A DNA stretch of 64,000 nucleotides. It comes from Marinomonas vulgaris (GTDB taxonomy: Bacteria; Pseudomonadota; Gammaproteobacteria; Pseudomonadales; Marinomonadaceae). The notes under the pieces were generated by a model. That model did no database searches. It saw only the letters and a list, made by a program, of their open reading frames with translations, and was not told the DNA's origin. The stretch lies in the NCBI RefSeq assembly GCF_018145875.1, contig NZ_JAGSSV010000011.1:24374-88373 (forward strand), in the 5' to 3' direction. The position numbers and the translations under genes were made by a program. Position 1 is the first letter of the stretch, and each line of letters begins with the position of its first letter. This document shows positions 56,361 through 64,000 of the stretch, one piece after another.

Positions 56361-57461
56361 ATGGAATCAATTCAAATGACTGATTTATTGGCAATTTATG
56401 TTTACCCTTTTGTTTTGGTTTCAGCAATGCTTGCATTCTTAGGGCTTACAAAGGGTTTAAGTAGATACTCGATTGTTGGTGTATTTTTTATATTTATATC
56501 GAGTGTATTGCTTTTATTGTTGCGTGATCCACTTGCTCCCGCAGATTCTAGAAATTATCTGTGGATGTATAAAGAGCAGAAAAACTTTAATAACATATTC
56601 AATGCTTATCACGGGAATGTATTTTTTTCTTTCACTCAATACCTTGGTAACCTCGCCGGTTTGTCATTCGAGACGTTCTTTATAATCCAAACGTTGTTTT
56701 TCTATCTTCTATCTTTTATCGGATTGCGATTGATATTTCAGTCTAACAAAATGTTTCTAATGAGTTTGTCATTTTTTGTTTTGACATCTACATTTGTTTT
56801 TTTATTTACAAATGTAGTTAGGCAAGGGTTAGCGCTTTCTTTAATTTTATTAGCAGCGGGTCTTTTTATTAAGAATTATCGCTTTTCAGGTTACTTTGCT
56901 TTGTTTTTAGCCATATTTTCGCACTTTTCAACAATAGTTGTCGCGGGCATATTTTTTGTTGTACGAAATACAAATATTAATGTGAGATATGTGTTTTTTT
57001 TGATATTGATACTGCCATTTGTTCCGATATTTTCTCAGTTTTTTTTGGCTAATTTAGGTGTAATGGGTGGTTTCTTTCAAAAGATTGAAAGTTTTTCAAG
57101 TAAAGATTATAACAATAATCTTGTTTATTTTAAAGTTATCATTTTATATTTTTCATTAGTTGTTTTTTATTATATAGGTAGGTACAGGCAAGCATTTAAT
57201 AATGATGGGTATTTTTTTATTTTCAAGGTTTATATGTTAATCGTTTTTTTTGTTATGTTTACTTTGCCAGTTTTGCTATTGAGTTCACGATATCTTTATT
57301 ATGCCAGTGCTTTATTGCCAATACTCTACACTTTTGTTTTGTTTCATCGGCCAAACATAATAAGTATTCATGCTAGATTTTATTTTGGATTACTTATGTC
57401 TGTTGTCTTCGGTTTATTTGTTTATAGTTTTCATGCAACTAGAATGCAGTTGGGGATTTAA
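56361..57461 (+). CDS. wzy: EpsG-like polysaccharide polymerase (Wzy)
   Basis: The protein has 366 residues, with ten or more hydrophobic segments. RDPLAPADSRNYLWMYKE in an early loop and VVRQGLALSLILLAAGLF are typical of the EpsG family, the Wzy-type polymerases that join repeat units on the periplasmic side. Sequence conservation in this class is low, so the call rests on topology, loop motifs and the position next to wzx, wzc and glycosyltransferases. ATG 56376 is an alternative start. Strongly AT-rich. Confidence 0.8.
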   Translation: MESIQMTDLLAIYVYPFVLVSAMLAFLGLTKGLSRYSIVGVFFIFISSVLLLLLRDPLAPADSRNYLWMYKEQKNFNNIFNAYHGNVFFSFTQYLGNLAGLSFETFFIIQTLFFYLLSFIGLRLIFQSNKMFLMSLSFFVLTSTFVFLFTNVVRQGLALSLILLAAGLFIKNYRFSGYFALFLAIFSHFSTIVVAGIFFVVRNTNINVRYVFFLILILPFVPIFSQFFLANLGVMGGFFQKIESFSSKDYNNNLVYFKVIILYFSLVVFYYIGRYRQAFNNDGYFFIFKVYMLIVFFVMFTLPVLLLSSRYLYYASALLPILYTFVLFHRPNIISIHARFYFGLLMSVVFGLFVYSFHATRMQLGI

Positions 57462-57462
57462 C

Positions 57463-58551
57463 TTGAGAAAAATATTATATATTGTTAGTACCCTTAAAAG
57501 AAGTGGGCCTATTAATCAGCTTTTTAATATAATTAAAAATATTGATCGTTCTGTTTTTGTGCCAGTTTTAATAACCCTTTCTCCTGAAGTTAAAGATTCT
57601 AAGTGGCAGGATTATGAATCGTTGAATATTGAAATGTATTCCTTGAACCTTTCTCGTTTGGGTGGTTTGTTTTTTGCCAAATCAGAGCTTAGGAAGCTGA
57701 TTAATGATACTCAGCCCGATTTGATTTATACACAAGGGATTCGTTCTGATTCTTTAATTGCTACTATTAAACCTCACCAACCTTGGATGCTGACTTCTCG
57801 AAATTACCCTTTTGATGATTATCCTAGTAAATTTGGAAAAGCCCGCGGGTTGTTGATGGCTCGTAAGCATGCCGCTGTTCAAAAAAGCTGTAAGCATGTT
57901 ATTGCTTGTTCTAAGTCAATAAAAGCTATGTTAACTGAGATTGGAATAGCTAGTTATGCAATTCAAAATGGAGTGTCTTTTAATAAAGAAATCCAAGCTA
58001 ATGCTGTATCTTATGACTATGAAGGGCCAGTCTTTATCACCGTTGGTAGCCTAATACCAAGAAAAAATGTGCAAATGCTTATACAGTCGTTTAATCAATG
58101 GAAGCTTGAGAGTGGCTCGCTGGGTAGTTTGGTTGTTGTTGGCGATGGTTTTGAGCGAGAGAAACTCGAATCTTTAGCTGGTAAGGGCGTATTTTTTGTT
58201 GGGAATGTGGATAATGTTTCGGATTACTTAGCGTCCGCAGATTATTTTGTGTCGGCTTCTTTGTCTGAAGGTTTACCTAATACTGTATTGGAAGCGCTGG
58301 CGTCTGGTTTGCCTGTCCTTTTGTCCGATATTTTACCTCACAAAGAAATCTATGAAGAGTGTGATGGCGCATGTCGTACATTTGAATTGAAAAATGGTAT
58401 GAAAGCGTTGGTAAGTGAGTTTGAAAATGCTACGAGAAACTTCGACTCTACTTCAAAAGAGGACGCAAAAAGAGTTGCCAATACAGTTTTCTCTGCTGAA
58501 GTTATGTCAGGACATTATCAAGATTATTATTTGAAAATTTTGGAAAAATAA
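57463..58551 (+). CDS. Family 4 glycosyltransferase
   Basis: The protein has 362 residues with a GT-B fold. The N-terminus KILYIVSTLKRSGPINQL, the central VFITVGSLIPRKNVQMLIQS and the C-terminal SLSEGLPNTVLEALASGLPV (EX7E-type motif) define GT4. The probable start is TTG 57463, with GGGG seven bases upstream; it lies 1 bp after the wzy stop. A longer frame starts inside wzy (57370) but would encode unrelated residues. The sugar donor is unknown. It overlaps the next gene by 1 bp. Confidence 0.82.
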   Translation: MRKILYIVSTLKRSGPINQLFNIIKNIDRSVFVPVLITLSPEVKDSKWQDYESLNIEMYSLNLSRLGGLFFAKSELRKLINDTQPDLIYTQGIRSDSLIATIKPHQPWMLTSRNYPFDDYPSKFGKARGLLMARKHAAVQKSCKHVIACSKSIKAMLTEIGIASYAIQNGVSFNKEIQANAVSYDYEGPVFITVGSLIPRKNVQMLIQSFNQWKLESGSLGSLVVVGDGFEREKLESLAGKGVFFVGNVDNVSDYLASADYFVSASLSEGLPNTVLEALASGLPVLLSDILPHKEIYEECDGACRTFELKNGMKALVSEFENATRNFDSTSKEDAKRVANTVFSAEVMSGHYQDYYLKILEK

Positions 58552-59813
58552 TGAGTTCATTCAACCCTGTAGAAAGATCTATTGCTCGTATATTAGCAAA
58601 AGCACCTTTTATAAAAAAAATTGTAAAAAGTGCTTACGCACACTTTGTTTTTATTCGAAATAAGAAACCATTTGCTCACGAGTCTAAATTTGACCTTGCC
58701 GTTATCTCTTCTGAGTCTGAGTCCTTTTTTGGCTATTATGATAAGTCACCAAGCAATAAAAATGGCCTTGTGCTTTGTCATAACACCGAAAGCTCAGCAA
58801 CTAGCGGCTTACCAAATGTTAATTCTTCAGTAAATATTGTTTTGTTTGAAAAAAATGTATTTGCAAAAAAAATGTCTATACCCGCATGCGCTTATAATTG
58901 GCAACAAGGAACTCGCTTGCATTGGTTAAACGATGAGCTTTTTATTTATAATGATTTTAATTCTACAGATAATCGTTATGTTGCAAAAGTGATCAGTACA
59001 CGAAATTTAGAACAAGAGAGAGAATTTGAACTCCCTGTTCAGGATTCGTTCGGTACAGATTATTTTTTATCAATAAATTATCGACGTTTAATGACTTTGA
59101 GGCCAGACTACGGCTATAGAAACTTGCCTAAAATGTCTAATGAAGAAATGAATTCTTTAGATAATGATGGTATTTGGCGAGTAGATTACAAAACAGGTGA
59201 TTCAACTCTGTTAGTTTCACTTGCTGAGATGTGTGAGGTTCAGTCTTCACCTATATTCTCGGAAGCTGTTCATAAAGCGAATCATGTCATGATTTCACCT
59301 AATGGAAAACGCTTTATTTTTATGCACCGTTACCTAATTGGTAAACGTCGTTTCGATAGGCTATTCCTAGCGGATGCTGAGACTGGTGAGTTAACTTTAC
59401 TGAGTGATTTTGGAATGGTTAGTCATTGTTTTTGGGCTGATGATAATACCGTTCTTGGTTATATGAGAGGGCCAGAAGAAGTTGATGGTTATTGGCTTCT
59501 TGATGTTAATAATATTGAGTTTAAAGCATTTGAACATGAAAAACTCGCTAAGTATGGTGATGGACACCCTCATGTCAATGGTGATTGGTTTATAACGGAT
59601 ACTTATCCGGACAAAGCTAGAATGCAGCATTTAATATTGTGTAATTGGAAAACTGGTGAAGTTAAAGAGATAGGTGAGTTCTTTCATGGGTTTCAGTTTC
59701 AAGGTGAAAGCCGATGTGATCTACACCCTAGATTTTCTCAAGATGGAAAAACAGTCTTTTTTGATTCTGTGTTTTCAGGTGAAAGAAGACTTTATTCAAT
59801 GGATGTTTTTTAA
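58551..59813 (+). CDS. Beta-propeller-like protein of unknown function in the polysaccharide locus
   Basis: The protein has 420 residues. After an N-terminal basic helix (about 1-40) it consists of repeated strand-rich units with TolB/WD40-like phrasing: HVMISPNGKRFIFMHRYL, RLFLADAETGELTLLSDF, YWLLDVNNIEFKAF and LHPRFSQDGKTVFFDSVFSG. That suggests a six- or seven-bladed propeller. No signal peptide is evident. I do not know a function; similar proteins are sometimes labelled glycosyltransferase or oligogalacturonate-lyase-like on weak grounds. It is translationally coupled to the genes on both sides, so it is likely needed for the polymer. Confidence 0.6.
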   Translation: MSSFNPVERSIARILAKAPFIKKIVKSAYAHFVFIRNKKPFAHESKFDLAVISSESESFFGYYDKSPSNKNGLVLCHNTESSATSGLPNVNSSVNIVLFEKNVFAKKMSIPACAYNWQQGTRLHWLNDELFIYNDFNSTDNRYVAKVISTRNLEQEREFELPVQDSFGTDYFLSINYRRLMTLRPDYGYRNLPKMSNEEMNSLDNDGIWRVDYKTGDSTLLVSLAEMCEVQSSPIFSEAVHKANHVMISPNGKRFIFMHRYLIGKRRFDRLFLADAETGELTLLSDFGMVSHCFWADDNTVLGYMRGPEEVDGYWLLDVNNIEFKAFEHEKLAKYGDGHPHVNGDWFITDTYPDKARMQHLILCNWKTGEVKEIGEFFHGFQFQGESRCDLHPRFSQDGKTVFFDSVFSGERRLYSMDVF

Positions 59814-60622
59814 TGGATTTCTGCGTTTTAATTTCTGTATATGCTAACGATAAAGCACCTTTCCTAGATAGGGCTTTGATAAGCATATGGGATGATCAGC
59901 TGTTGAAACCTAGTCAAATCGTTTTGGTGCAAGACGGCCCTTTAAACCAAGAGTTGAATGAAGTAATTAATTCTTGGTTTTCTCGATTAGGGAATAATAT
60001 TCTTACTTTAGTTAGTTTAAAAGAAAATGTAGGTCTTGCTTGTGCCTTAAATGAAGGGTTGAAGTATTGTCAGTATAATTTGGTCGCACGCATGGATGCA
60101 GACGATATTGCAATACCACATCGCTTTGATACACAGGTAAAGTTTATGCTGGACAATCCAGAAGTATCTGCATCGAGCGGTGTCATTGAGGAGTTTGATG
60201 ACACCAATGCCGTTCTATCAACGCGAGTACTTCCTTTGATCCATGAGGATATAGTAGTGTTTGCAAAAAAGCGCTCGCCTTTGAGTCACCCTGCAGCTAT
60301 TTTTCGAAAGAGCGTAGTAGAAACTGTTGGCGGTTATCCATTGTTTAGAAACGCTCAGGATTATGCATTGTGGTCTCTTCTTATTGTAAGAGGTTATAAA
60401 CTAGCTAACTTACCTATCACTTTAGTGAAAATGCGATCAGGTTCTGAAATGATGAGACGGCGTGGTTTTAAGTTTTTAAAACGTGAAATTGAACTGATAA
60501 GGTTCCAACGCCACATTGGTTTTTTGACTTTTTATGAGTTAGTGTCTGCTTTGGTAGCCAGATCTGTATTGCGTTTATCTCCTATGTTTATTAAACGCTT
60601 GCTTTACAGATTTGCCAGATGA
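59813..60622 (+). CDS. Family 2 glycosyltransferase
   Basis: The protein has 269 residues with a GT-A fold. FCVLISVYANDKAPFLDRAL at the N-terminus, NVGLACALNEGLKYCQ and the metal-binding VARMDADDIAIPHRF are diagnostic of GT2 enzymes such as AmsE/EpsE-like transferases. AQDYALWSLLIVRGYKL is the conserved acceptor-side segment. The donor sugar is unknown. It is the last gene of the coupled AT-rich glycosyltransferase run; a 176-bp gap with a new promoter follows. Confidence 0.85.
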   Translation: MDFCVLISVYANDKAPFLDRALISIWDDQLLKPSQIVLVQDGPLNQELNEVINSWFSRLGNNILTLVSLKENVGLACALNEGLKYCQYNLVARMDADDIAIPHRFDTQVKFMLDNPEVSASSGVIEEFDDTNAVLSTRVLPLIHEDIVVFAKKRSPLSHPAAIFRKSVVETVGGYPLFRNAQDYALWSLLIVRGYKLANLPITLVKMRSGSEMMRRRGFKFLKREIELIRFQRHIGFLTFYELVSALVARSVLRLSPMFIKRLLYRFAR

Positions 60623-60717
60623 TTCCACATAATATCTATGTAATAGTTTTGACTTTATGTATTATCATTTAGATTTTTAAGTACGGTTATTACTTTTTTC
60701 TATTAAAACGTTAGGAT

Positions 60718-60726
60718 TGATATAAT
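60718..60726 (+). promoter_or_regulatory. Extended -10 promoter before the initiating transferase gene
   Basis: TGATATAAT, a perfect extended -10 element, 73 bp before the start codon. The -35 position shows only a weak match (TTCTAT). It would allow expression of the initiating transferase and galE apart from the upstream genes. Confidence 0.5.
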
Positions 60727-60798
60727 AACCACGAGAGTAGCTCTAATATTTTTACAGTATTTCCGTTTAATTTAATGGACTTAAAGTAGGTTCCTGTG

Positions 60799-62121
60799 AT
60801 GAAAAAAGACGTTCCTCGATATCAGTCAGCCCGCGTAATTTGGATGTATTGTGTTGTTGATTTGTGTGCTCCATTGCTTACTTTACTGTGTGTGCTGTTT
60901 CTATTTAGTGACCAAGTATGGAAAGACGCTTATACTTGGCTTGGCATATTTTCTGGTATTTTATTCCTCCTCTCTACTCAGCTTTTGGGTGGTTACAGCC
61001 GCTATGTAGAAAGGTCGATAGCAAAGAAGATTGAAATTGTATTCAAGACATGGGCCTTAAGTGTTTTAGTATTGATGGTTATCGCTTATTTCAATCTGAC
61101 CATGTTTGATTTCGCTCGATCTGTCATATTGATTTGGGTTGCACTTACACCGTTTGCGATATTATTTATTAAGGTCTTTATTAATCAAAAAAGTCGATCA
61201 GATTCAAAAGGTAGTACTGAAATACTAGTACTAGGAAATGGCTATCAGTTTAATCAATTTGAATTGGCCCAATTGAAACGACATAACGTTCAATTGCATA
61301 CCGTTATGGAATATGACGAGGCTATTTTACGCGACAAGGTTGCATCGCTTTCCCCGGATTTTCTTGTTATGAACCTGGATAAGTCTGCTAAACCTCAACT
61401 TATTAAGCAACTGACCCATTTAGATCTTAAGGGTGTTCAACTTCTAGCTTTGCACCATTTCATGGAAAACTTCCTACGCAAGTGTTACATACCTTACGAA
61501 TCCACAGAACTGAGTTATCTCGAAAGGATTCATTCTTACAACAGAATTAATTATTTAACAAAACGAGTTGTGGATATTTTTGTGTGTGTCAGTTTGGCTT
61601 TATTGACATGGCCCGTCATGCTTTACGCAGTTCGCAAAATAAGACAAGAATCACCCGGTGCTACTTTTTTTAAACAATCCCGTGTTGGTTTGAATGGAAA
61701 AGACTTTCAAGCGATTAAATTCCGTAGTATGCACGAGAACTCAACGTTTAACCCCTATACTCAAGAAGAAGACCCAAGGATATTTCCATTTGGCAATATA
61801 ATGCGTCGTACTCGTATCGATGAACTTCCTCAACTCTGGAATGTCTTTGTTGGCGATATGCACTTATTTGGTCCTCGTACGGAATGGAATATCTTAGTTG
61901 AAGGTTACGAAAAAGAAATTCCTTACTATCATGAACGTCATCTCGTCCGCCCTGGTATCTCAGGTTGGGCGCAGGTCTTATACCCTTATGGTGCCAACAC
62001 AGAAGATGCCCGCCAGAAACTCATGTACGATCTTTACTATATCAAACACTGGAGTATATGGTTAGAGATCGAGACCTTGATCAGGACAGTCTTTGTCGTG
62101 TTAGGGCGGAAAGGCCTTTAA
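60799..62121 (+). CDS. WcaJ/WbaP-like polyprenyl-phosphate sugar-1-phosphate transferase
   Basis: The protein has 440 residues. Four hydrophobic helices fill the first 130 residues, followed by a cytoplasmic domain and then, from about residue 250, the bacterial sugar transferase domain: a membrane re-entrant helix (RVVDIFVCVSLALLTWPVML), FFKQSRVGLNGKDFQAIKFR, MRRTRIDELPQLWNVFVGDM, GPRTEW and RPGISGWAQV. It starts the repeat unit by placing a sugar 1-phosphate (Glc, Gal or similar) on undecaprenyl phosphate. GalE next door favours Gal but does not prove it. ATG 60799 is chosen over GTG 60796 for spacing from TAGG. Confidence 0.9.
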   Translation: MKKDVPRYQSARVIWMYCVVDLCAPLLTLLCVLFLFSDQVWKDAYTWLGIFSGILFLLSTQLLGGYSRYVERSIAKKIEIVFKTWALSVLVLMVIAYFNLTMFDFARSVILIWVALTPFAILFIKVFINQKSRSDSKGSTEILVLGNGYQFNQFELAQLKRHNVQLHTVMEYDEAILRDKVASLSPDFLVMNLDKSAKPQLIKQLTHLDLKGVQLLALHHFMENFLRKCYIPYESTELSYLERIHSYNRINYLTKRVVDIFVCVSLALLTWPVMLYAVRKIRQESPGATFFKQSRVGLNGKDFQAIKFRSMHENSTFNPYTQEEDPRIFPFGNIMRRTRIDELPQLWNVFVGDMHLFGPRTEWNILVEGYEKEIPYYHERHLVRPGISGWAQVLYPYGANTEDARQKLMYDLYYIKHWSIWLEIETLIRTVFVVLGRKGL

Positions 62122-62235
62122 TTCTTACATATGGTTTTGGTGATGATAGGTGTCGATGAATAGGCTAACGTCAGTTCACAGCAAGCCCCCTCGGCTTATC
62201 TAATCTGCAAGATCAATTTTAATATGGAGTTCGGA

Positions 62236-63255
62236 ATGTTTATTTTAGTCACCGGCGGTACCGGCTTCATCGGCAGCCATACCTGTGTTGAGTTATTGAA
62301 CCAAGGTTATCAGGTGGTTGTGGTGGATAACCTCTGTAATTCCAATGCAGAAGTGCTAAAACGCATTGAGCGTATTACTGAAAAGCAGGTGATTTTTTAT
62401 CAGGTCGACTTGTTAGAAAAATCCGCTTTAAGCCAAGTATTTGATGCTCACGACATTCAAGCGGTGATTCACTTTGCGGGTCTAAAAGCCGTAGGGGAAT
62501 CCACACAGATGCCTTTGGCTTATTACCATAACAACCTGACTGGCACGTTAAACTTGCTGGATGTTATGGCAAGTCACGGCGTTTTTGATCTGGTGTTTAG
62601 CTCGTCTGCCACCGTGTATGGGGAAAACAATCCGATTCCCTACGTTGAGCACTTCCCTTTGAGTTCCACCAGCCCTTATGGCCGTACCAAGGTCATGATA
62701 GAGCAGTTTTTGCAGGACGCTTACGCCTCAGATAAACGCTGGAATGTATCTTTATTGCGTTATTTCAACCCCGTTGGCGCACACCCAAGTGGACTGATTG
62801 GCGAAGACCCCAACGGGATTCCCAATAACCTGATGCCTTTTATTACTCAAGTGGCGGTGGGCAAACGGGCAAAACTGAGCGTCTTTGGTGGCGACTACCC
62901 AACTCCAGACGGCACAGGTGTGCGTGATTACATTCACGTGGTGGATCTAGCATTAGGGCACATCAAAGCCCTGGAAAAACTCGCTAGCCAAACCAGCAAA
63001 AGCATCGACGCCTACAACTTAGGTGCCGGCGTGGGATACAGCGTACTCGACGTGGTTCATGCTTTCGAAGTCGCCTCTGGACAAGCGATTCCCTATGACA
63101 TCATGCCACGACGGGCAGGTGACATTGCTGAATTCTACGCCAATGCTGAAAAAGCCCGAGACGTTTTACAGTGGCAAGTCAGCTTATCCCTTGAAGACAT
63201 GTGCCGAGATGCTTGGCATTGGCAGTCCAATAACCCCAATGGGTATGTTGGGTAG
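62236..63255 (+). CDS. galE: UDP-glucose 4-epimerase
   Basis: The protein has 339 residues. The NAD motif is TGGTGFIGSHTCVELL, followed by VVDNLCNSNAEVLKRI, FAGLKAVGES, SSSATVYGENN with the catalytic serine and YGRTKVMIEQ (YxxxK). The LRYFNPVGAHPSGLIGEDP segment is diagnostic of GalE. It interconverts UDP-glucose and UDP-galactose. ATG 62236 has GGAG six bases upstream; ATG 62224 in the same frame is the alternative. Codon use returns to that of the chromosomal backbone. Confidence 0.95.
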   Translation: MFILVTGGTGFIGSHTCVELLNQGYQVVVVDNLCNSNAEVLKRIERITEKQVIFYQVDLLEKSALSQVFDAHDIQAVIHFAGLKAVGESTQMPLAYYHNNLTGTLNLLDVMASHGVFDLVFSSSATVYGENNPIPYVEHFPLSSTSPYGRTKVMIEQFLQDAYASDKRWNVSLLRYFNPVGAHPSGLIGEDPNGIPNNLMPFITQVAVGKRAKLSVFGGDYPTPDGTGVRDYIHVVDLALGHIKALEKLASQTSKSIDAYNLGAGVGYSVLDVVHAFEVASGQAIPYDIMPRRAGDIAEFYANAEKARDVLQWQVSLSLEDMCRDAWHWQSNNPNGYVG

Positions 63256-63259
63256 GGTC

Positions 63260-63283
63260 TTGTAGGTCGTGCCTTTAGGCCGA
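63260..63283 (+). repeat. REP-like palindrome (GTAGG family), copy 4
   Basis: TTGTAGGTCGTGCCTTTAGG plus CCGA, 4 bp after galE. It nearly matches copy 3. Confidence 0.7.
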
Positions 63284-63378
63284 TAGCGGAAGATATTATT
63301 TGTGTGGTGATATGGCTATTAAAAAGAAACGTGAGGATTAGCGCACGTGTCTTGATGGTTTGGGTTGCGGGTTTTGTG

Positions 63379-63405
63379 GCCTTCGGGCTAAAGCCCGACC
63401 TACAA
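63379..63405 (-). repeat. REP-like palindrome (GTAGG family), copy 5, inverted
   Basis: An inverted copy that matches copy 1 at all but one position over 27 bases (central TCGGGCTAAAGCCCGA). With copy 4 it forms an inverted pair like copies 1 and 2. Confidence 0.75.
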
Positions 63406-63428
63406 GATCAAGAGTAAGCCGGGTTGGT

Positions 63429-63507
63429 TGCGTATTCCGGTGATTGCGATCGCCCATTTCGGTTTAATCCGGCCACCTGATCTTGCCTTTTTTCTCTCGT
63501 CTTATTT
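63429..63507. mobile_element. Probable terminal region of an IS21-family element
   Basis: The sequence from TGCGTATTCCGG at 63429 holds ATTCCGGTGATT and CATTTCGGTTTAATCCGG units, like the repeated end motifs of IS21-type elements. The exact end is uncertain because the other end and target duplication are outside the window. Confidence 0.5.
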
Positions 63508-64000
63508 TTACTCTAAGTGGCCGGATTGCGCCAGTTTTCTCATTGATTCACCTCCCAGTTCTATCCGATGACTATTGTGTACCAATCTATCCATTAAGGC
63601 GTCTGCCACTGTGGCGTTGCCAATCATGTTGTACCACTCCTTCACAGGAAGTTGGCTGATGACGATGGTGCTGCTATTTTGATAACGATCTTCAAGCACT
63701 TCTAATAGGTGTCCTGCATGCTCTTGGCTCAGTTTTTCCATACCCCAGTCATCGAGGATCAATAAGGTTTTCTTAGCCAGTGACTGAAGTTGTTTTTGAT
63801 AGGTACCATCCAATCGACCTGCACTCAGGTCGTCGAGAAGGCGGGTTAACCGATAGTACCTGACAGCGTGTTGTTGATCACAGGCGCTGGTCGCCAGTGC
63901 ACAACCAAGATACGTTTTCCCCGCCCCTGTCGGGCCAGTGATTAAGATGTTCTGGTGTTTGTACAGATAACGGCCCGTTAGTAACTCGCTCATCTGTTTA
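63508..64000 (-). CDS. istB: IS21-family helper ATPase IstB, C-terminal part
   Basis: About 163 residues are visible, and the frame stays open to the window edge, so the gene starts beyond base 64000. The ATG at 63993 is internal, because the usual N-terminal 90 residues would precede it. Walker A GPTGAGKTYLGCALA, Walker B LLILDDWGMEKL, and sensor segment STIVISQLPVKEWYN with DRLVHNSHRIEL and GESMRK are typical of IstB. It assists the IstA transposase, expected upstream outside the window. It shows that the polysaccharide locus is flanked by an insertion sequence. Confidence 0.9.
   Translation of the reverse strand, partial: KQMSELLTGRYLYKHQNILITGPTGAGKTYLGCALATSACDQQHAVRYYRLTRLLDDLSAGRLDGTYQKQLQSLAKKTLLILDDWGMEKLSQEHAGHLLEVLEDRYQNSSTIVISQLPVKEWYNMIGNATVADALMDRLVHNSHRIELGGESMRKLAQSGHLE

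Overview
The window reads as chromosomal DNA of a free-living, probably marine gammaproteobacterium, most like Marinomonas or a relative in the Oceanospirillales. This is an inference from gene order and protein resemblance, not a database match. The grounds are a Pseudomonas-type crc gene divergent from pyrE, the housekeeping run slmA, argB, dut, coaBC, radC, rpmB, rpmG, mutM, and a group 1-like exopolysaccharide locus with yjbEFGH beside wza-wzb-wzc. No rRNA, tRNA or CRISPR array was seen.

Layout. 1-4.4 kb: end of a CofD-like gene, a response regulator with a CheC/CheX-like output domain, a PAS-GGDEF diguanylate cyclase, a DUF4394 lipoprotein and a cupredoxin-like secreted protein. 4.4-14.3 kb: a RimB-like protease, a hexose-6-phosphate mutarotase and the housekeeping block, interrupted by a RHH/ParE-type toxin-antitoxin pair. 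14.5-19.7 kb: a nucleoside ABC importer (BMP-type binding protein, double ATPase, two permeases) ending with cytidine deaminase. 19.7-24.4 kb: a Pat-like lysine acetyltransferase divergent from a histone-deacetylase-family protein, then a GlxA-type AraC regulator. 24.5-31.2 kb: the sulfate importer sbp-cysTWA (minus strand), divergent from ferrous-iron uptake feoAB.

31-63 kb is one large polysaccharide locus. yjbEFGH (minus) diverges from wza-wzb-wzc (plus). A beta-CASP metallo-beta-lactamase protein and an EPS-associated MarR-like regulator follow. Sugar-nucleotide genes then supply UDP-GlcA (ugd), probably UDP-GalA (epimerase), dTDP-4-keto-6-deoxyglucose (rfbB, rfbA), a dTDP-3-amino-3,6-dideoxyhexose (fdtA, fdtB) and UDP-Gal (galE). 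Assembly genes include a Wzx flippase, an EpsG-like Wzy polymerase, four glycosyltransferases, a pyruvyltransferase-family protein, an O-acetyltransferase-like protein, a beta-propeller protein of unknown role and a WcaJ/WbaP-like initiating transferase. Four glycosyltransferases plus the initiator fit a repeat unit of about five sugars made by a Wzx/Wzy-Wza/Wzc route. The end of the window enters an IS21-family element (istB).

The most interesting part is an AT-rich four-gene cassette (46829-49898) between fdtA and fdtB. It encodes a dedicated acyl carrier protein, an acyl-AMP ligase, a ketoreductase-like SDR and a left-handed beta-helix acyltransferase. No ketosynthase is present. I infer that it makes and attaches an unusual (perhaps 3-hydroxyacyl) N-acyl group on the 3-amino sugar. 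Other structure includes REP-like GTAGG palindromes, a nearly identical pair of 40-bp repeats bracketing the UDP-glucuronate epimerase gene (one supplies its stop codon), and terminators placed just after the first gene of three operons.
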